DNA of 5,681 bases, taken from Thermoanaerobaculia bacterium. GTDB taxonomy: Bacteria > Acidobacteriota > Thermoanaerobaculia > Multivoradales > UBA5704. A program made the translations under genes and the position numbers. The stretch lies in the NCBI GenBank assembly GCA_025937035.1, contig JAICSG010000300.1, positions 1-5,681 on the forward strand. The letters are read 5' to 3'. Below are positions 5,441 through 5,681 of this stretch, piece after piece. Under the pieces are notes generated by a model. It had not been told where the DNA came from. It searched no databases and worked only from the letters and a program-made list of their open reading frames with translations. Position 1 is the first letter of the stretch, and each line of letters starts with the position of its first letter.

Positions 5441-5554
5441 ATGAAAAGGTTCGTCGCGCGCGAAGTCGAGACGCTGAAGACCACGTCCGCTATGTATGGT
5501 TGCGACTACGCCTGCTGCTGGATCGTTGGGGGGTGCTACGACTTTAACAAATAA
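5441..5554 (+). CDS. 37-aa cysteine-rich peptide, candidate RiPP precursor with an MYG motif
   Basis: A 37-residue ORF that automatic callers would easily miss. The N-terminal half, MKRFVAREVETLKTTSAMYG, is charged and free of cysteine, like a short leader. The C-terminal half holds four cysteines (21, 25, 26, 32) in a C-x3-CC-x5-C pattern, with aromatic residues (Tyr19, Tyr23, Trp27, Tyr33, Phe35) and a Gly-Gly at 30-31, ending DFNK. There is no signal peptide. The leader/core split, strong Shine-Dalgarno, dedicated leader and promoter elements, and immediate downstream hairpin plus second gene are the usual setting of a RiPP (ribosomally made, post-translationally modified peptide). Met18-Tyr19-Gly20 at the junction matches the X-Tyr-Gly motif from which PlpX/PcpX-type radical SAM spliceases excise tyramine. 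Thioether crosslinks or a plain disulfide or metal-binding peptide are alternatives. That it is translated is likely; the modification type is a guess, and I recognise no exact family. Confidence 0.75.
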   Translation: MKRFVAREVETLKTTSAMYGCDYACCWIVGGCYDFNK

Positions 5555-5558
5555 ACTT

Positions 5559-5592
5559 GGTCGGGGCCCCCGCCGCCGGCGGTGGCCCGACC
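5559..5592 (+). terminator. GC-rich hairpin after the peptide gene, probable attenuator
   Basis: Five nt after the TAA, arms 5559-5574 and 5578-5592 form a stem of about 14 bp (outer GGTCGGG with CCCGACC, inner CCGCC with GGCGG), with one bulged G (5566), one mismatch (5569/5583) and a 3-nt loop. No U-run follows, only CCTCTCTCC, so full termination is doubtful. Between a small precursor and its next gene such a hairpin typically protects the short message and lowers downstream expression. Confidence 0.65.
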
Positions 5593-5612
5593 TCTCTCCG
5601 AGGAGATCGAGT

Positions 5613-5681
5613 GTGGCCTATGCTCTGTCAGACCTCGTCGAGGTCTTCCCGTTTACCCGTCAACCCGAGGGCGACGAGGTA
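5613..5681 (+). CDS. Start of an unidentified downstream gene, cut by the window end (possible PqqD-like peptide-recognition domain)
   Basis: GAGGAG (5600-5605) lies seven nt upstream of GTG at 5613, from which 23 codons run open to the window end. The residues include ALSDLVEVFPF and then RQPEGDEV. Frame choice rests on plausible protein composition, since the GTG at 5611 opens a frame rich in Ser and Arg. The hydrophobic segment followed by R-x-x-EGDEV is reminiscent of the first strands of PqqD-like RiPP recognition elements, which stand alone or begin larger maturation proteins such as radical SAM enzymes or peptidases. The match is too short to prove anything. Its position, 58 nt after the peptide stop on the same strand with only a hairpin between, suggests the same transcript. 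Confidence 0.5.
   Translation, partial: MAYALSDLVEVFPFTRQPEGDEV

Noticed and set aside
5559..5592. A full rho-independent terminator after the peptide gene
   Set aside because: The stem is strong but no U-rich tail follows, and a ribosome binding site with an open frame begins right after it, so partial attenuation fits better.

Overview
The window looks like a piece of a GC-rich bacterial chromosome, most likely from Acidobacteriota or a near relative. The strongest pointer is a large FtsX/MacB-type permease of the ADOP kind (acidobacterial duplicated orphan permease) sitting directly behind a PadR repressor, a pairing highly expanded in that phylum. This is inferred from family knowledge, not from a database search.

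Positions 16-4449, minus strand: one compact operon read right to left. A promoter with two 19-bp operator-like dyads (4402-4453) drives padR (4042-4386), the ADOP permease (1348-4014) and a secreted amidohydrolase with an inserted SnoaL/NTF2-like domain (16-1335). Gaps are only 27 and 12 nt, and the amidohydrolase Shine-Dalgarno overlaps the permease stop codon.

Positions 4454-4800: intergenic DNA with a 14-bp inverted repeat, a coding-like frame broken by one TGA (a possible gene remnant), and an 8-bp inverted repeat just ahead of the next gene.

Positions 4801-5681, plus strand: visibly lower in GC, and the most interesting part. A 139-aa protein that is little more than an AraC-type DNA-binding domain (4801-5220) is followed by a 220-bp spacer. 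The spacer holds seven copies of a TCAAGA-like hexamer in exact 13-bp register (5268-5352), an AT-rich promoter-like element, a perfect 8-bp hairpin and a near-perfect Shine-Dalgarno. These lead into an unreported-looking 37-codon ORF (5441-5554) for a four-cysteine peptide with a Met-Tyr-Gly motif, which looks like a RiPP precursor. A GC-rich hairpin right after its stop and a second ribosome binding site precede the start of another gene cut by the window end (5613-5681). Its first residues would suit a PqqD-like peptide-recognition domain, though the piece is too short to prove it. My reading is a candidate ribosomal peptide cassette (regulator, iteron-controlled promoter, precursor, attenuator, maturation gene) whose enzymes lie to the right of the window. 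No tRNA, rRNA, CRISPR array or insertion sequence was seen.
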